Below are positions 62,574 through 64,000 of a stretch of 64,000 nt of DNA, one piece after another. The position numbers and the translations under genes are program-made. The notes beneath the pieces are model-generated. The model was not told where the DNA came from and made no database searches. It was given only the letters and a program-made list of their open reading frames with translations. Where the stretch lies: the NCBI GenBank assembly GCA_009617715.1, contig VTFK01000072.1:248001-312000 (forward strand). The letters run 5' to 3'. Position 1 is the stretch's first letter, and the number at the start of each line of letters is the position of its first letter. Source of the stretch: Plectrocnemia conspersa (taxonomy: Eukaryota > Arthropoda > Insecta > Trichoptera > Polycentropodidae).

Positions 62574-62789
62574 CTAGCTCCTCTTTTTTTTCTTTTTAGC
62601 AATGATAAACATACGTGCTGCAAATAACAATTCGGAATATTTATTATATACTGATGATCTGATGGTGTTTTAGAATATTCGCACAAATTCGAATCGATTA
62701 ACAATTGGTTACCTTTCGGCATTGTTAACCGTTATGTTGTCACCTTTTTTTAGAACACCTTGCTCAACAGAATTCTTTTTCAGTTATTC
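62574..62789 (+). pseudogene. Third Jockey-type RT relic, with the catalytic YxDD box
   Basis: Successive frames read L-A-P-L-F-F-L-F-S-N-D (the GxxLGPLLFxxFxND motif), then Y-L-L-Y-T-D-D-L-M-V-F (the YADD catalytic box with T for A). A further shifted segment, I-N-N-W, followed by T/F-F and N-R-I-L-F, matches the block downstream of YADD. At least two frameshifts and several stops make it dead. Order and orientation are as in an intact element on the plus strand. Confidence 0.8.
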
Positions 62790-63163
62790 TTTAAAAGTAG
62801 ATATATAAAACGGGGAAAAAATTTATTCTGAGATTATTTAATGGATCGATGAATTATAACGACCCTTGTGGCTCCATTAAATCATTAGAAACCATTAAAG
62901 AAATTTAAAATTTATCATTGGCACCACAGTTAGTGAAAAAAAATTTTTTCAGTAAAGATATTAGTGTAAAAAAAACAATATCTTACTGATTAATAAAGAA
63001 AGAATTCTATATATTTGATCCTAATTTATATTTGAAATATTTGATTTCCATTTTTATAATATCTAGAATGGCTAGAATTGTAAACAAACAACTATTAGAC
63101 TTTGCATTACGATAACATAAAAGTCTCCAGTTCATTATTGATTCAAGATTTTAGATCAAAAAA

Positions 63164-63248
63164 CTGTATTCACCAGATATGTCATCCTGCAACTTTTTCC
63201 TATTTCCGCAGATAATAGTTAATTTAAAGGAAAGGTACTACTTTAAAT
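63164..63248 (+). pseudogene. Mariner transposase fragment
   Basis: The plus strand reads Y-S-P-D-M-S-S-C-N-F-F-L-F-P and then V-N-L-K-E-R, matching the conserved YSPDLAPCDFFLFPxxxxxLKG motif near the C-terminal end of mariner (DD34D) transposases. The third catalytic Asp (the D of CDFF) is replaced by Asn, so the fragment is inactive on its own. Sequence immediately 5' (from about 63066) may be more of the same gene but is badly decayed. The Jockey relic lies about 400 bp upstream, so old insertions cluster here. Confidence 0.8.
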
Positions 63249-63369
63249 AAAAAAACACCTAAGAGATACATAAAAATATAATTTTTTACTAGACCTTATA
63301 CATACGAATGTATTTATAAAAAAACACTCTAGGCGTTTAGAATATAGCTGTAATATAAGTTATTAAAAG

Positions 63370-63800
63370 TTATACGTGTTTCGTTTTTAGCCCTGCTTTT
63401 TGTAAAACTCATCCCTTCAGATTTTCATTTTTCCATTTAGCGCCCTTCCATTATTATCTTTCAAATATATGAAAATTTATTAAATCTGCACATAGCCAAA
63501 GGGCGGCGAGGTTGCAAATTCGCATTTGTATCTCAAATATGTGTGTTGAGAAAGCAAAAAGAGAGGTGCCCATGACTCGTTTAATCTCAATTTTTCCTTT
63601 AGGCTGCGTAATAAGGCGTTTTATATTCGCGCCTGCAAATATGATAAAAATATAATGTTTTGCATAGGGGTGTGCTTATTAGCGATGTATTAGGCGCGGG
63701 GTATGTTTTATATGTTCAGTGAAAAAGCTGCAAAGTTAATTAAAAAGTCCGACGGACGGTACCATAAGGAACTGGAGCTTCTCCGACAAAATTTTTCTCA
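63370..63800. promoter_or_regulatory. Candidate cis-regulatory island
   Basis: The last island, with G+C-elevated mixed sequence and no frame. It includes GGCGGCGAGG at about 63501, TTAGGCGCGGGG near 63689 and AATTAAAAAG. Downstream of about 63800 the window ends in A/T-rich sequence with nothing recognised. Confidence 0.4.
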
Positions 63801-64000
63801 TGTATATAAGATTTTTAATTGAAAGTATTCGATAATGGGCGATTATATTATCTACTGGTTAACTATATAGCTTAGTTTTTTCAAGTTAATCAAAGTGCTG
63901 AATCTTGATAATTAAAATTTTATAATATGTGAAATATTTAAATTATTAATGAAATATATAATAGTAGTTTTCAAAAGTAACTATAAGAAGTACGAAAATA

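Noticed and set aside
1..64000. CRISPR arrays, bacterial operons, rRNA, or intact viral or transposon genes
   Set aside because: No regularly spaced repeats, no long ORFs and no rRNA signatures were seen. The longest ATG frame is 124 codons.
1..64000. Known conserved insect microRNAs (for example bantam, miR-2, miR-7, miR-10, miR-275, iab-4)
   Set aside because: I looked for their mature sequences by eye and did not find them. A proper search could still change this.

Overview
The window looks like non-coding DNA from an insect nuclear genome, most likely a moth or butterfly, although the order cannot be proved from the sequence alone. The background is very AT-rich (about 30% G+C by eye). 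There are no long reading frames, no rRNA, tRNA or CRISPR, and no bacterial-style gene packing. The recognisable repeats are decayed Jockey-type non-LTR retrotransposon pieces, a mariner transposase scrap and a TA-flanked foldback MITE, all usual for insects.

Almost no protein-coding sequence is present. The best genic feature is an exon at about 5373-5764 on the plus strand. It has a clean acceptor, a long leader with an upstream ORF, an ATG at 5746, six codons (M-D-A-E-K-F) and a strong GTGAGT donor. I could not find or name its downstream exons, so everything to the right may be its first coding intron or an intergenic regulatory domain. A second candidate is a terminal-type exon on the minus strand (10586-10859), encoding an acidic, Q-rich stretch followed by a membrane-like hydrophobic segment and a stop.

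The rest is a landscape of about thirty islands, each 150-600 bp, of clearly higher complexity and G+C set in AT-rich spacer. They begin at about 2.2, 2.9, 6.6, 8.6, 13.0, 15.3, 19.0, 19.9, 21.5, 22.7, 25.0, 26.2, 26.9, 30-31.7, 33.4, 36.3, 38.5, 39.1, 40.8, 44.4, 45.0, 48.5, 49.9, 50.5, 51.8, 52.8, 53.7, 54.5, 57.1, 61.1 and 63.4 kb. Their short frames are on both strands and match no family I know. They carry homeodomain-like, Sox-like and GATA-like sites and, strikingly often, short perfect palindromes. The layout resembles the cis-regulatory desert of a developmental transcription-factor gene. This is inference from composition; conservation itself cannot be seen here.

Repeats between the islands include a 424-bp MITE (42715-43138), three Jockey reverse-transcriptase relics (35.8, 51.5 and 62.6 kb), a mariner relic (63.2 kb), two diverged copies of an unnamed repeat (21.2 and 32.7 kb), several short tandem repeats, and five near-perfect snap-back hairpins with 2-11 nt loops (7720, 23697, 28153, 46612 and 58317).
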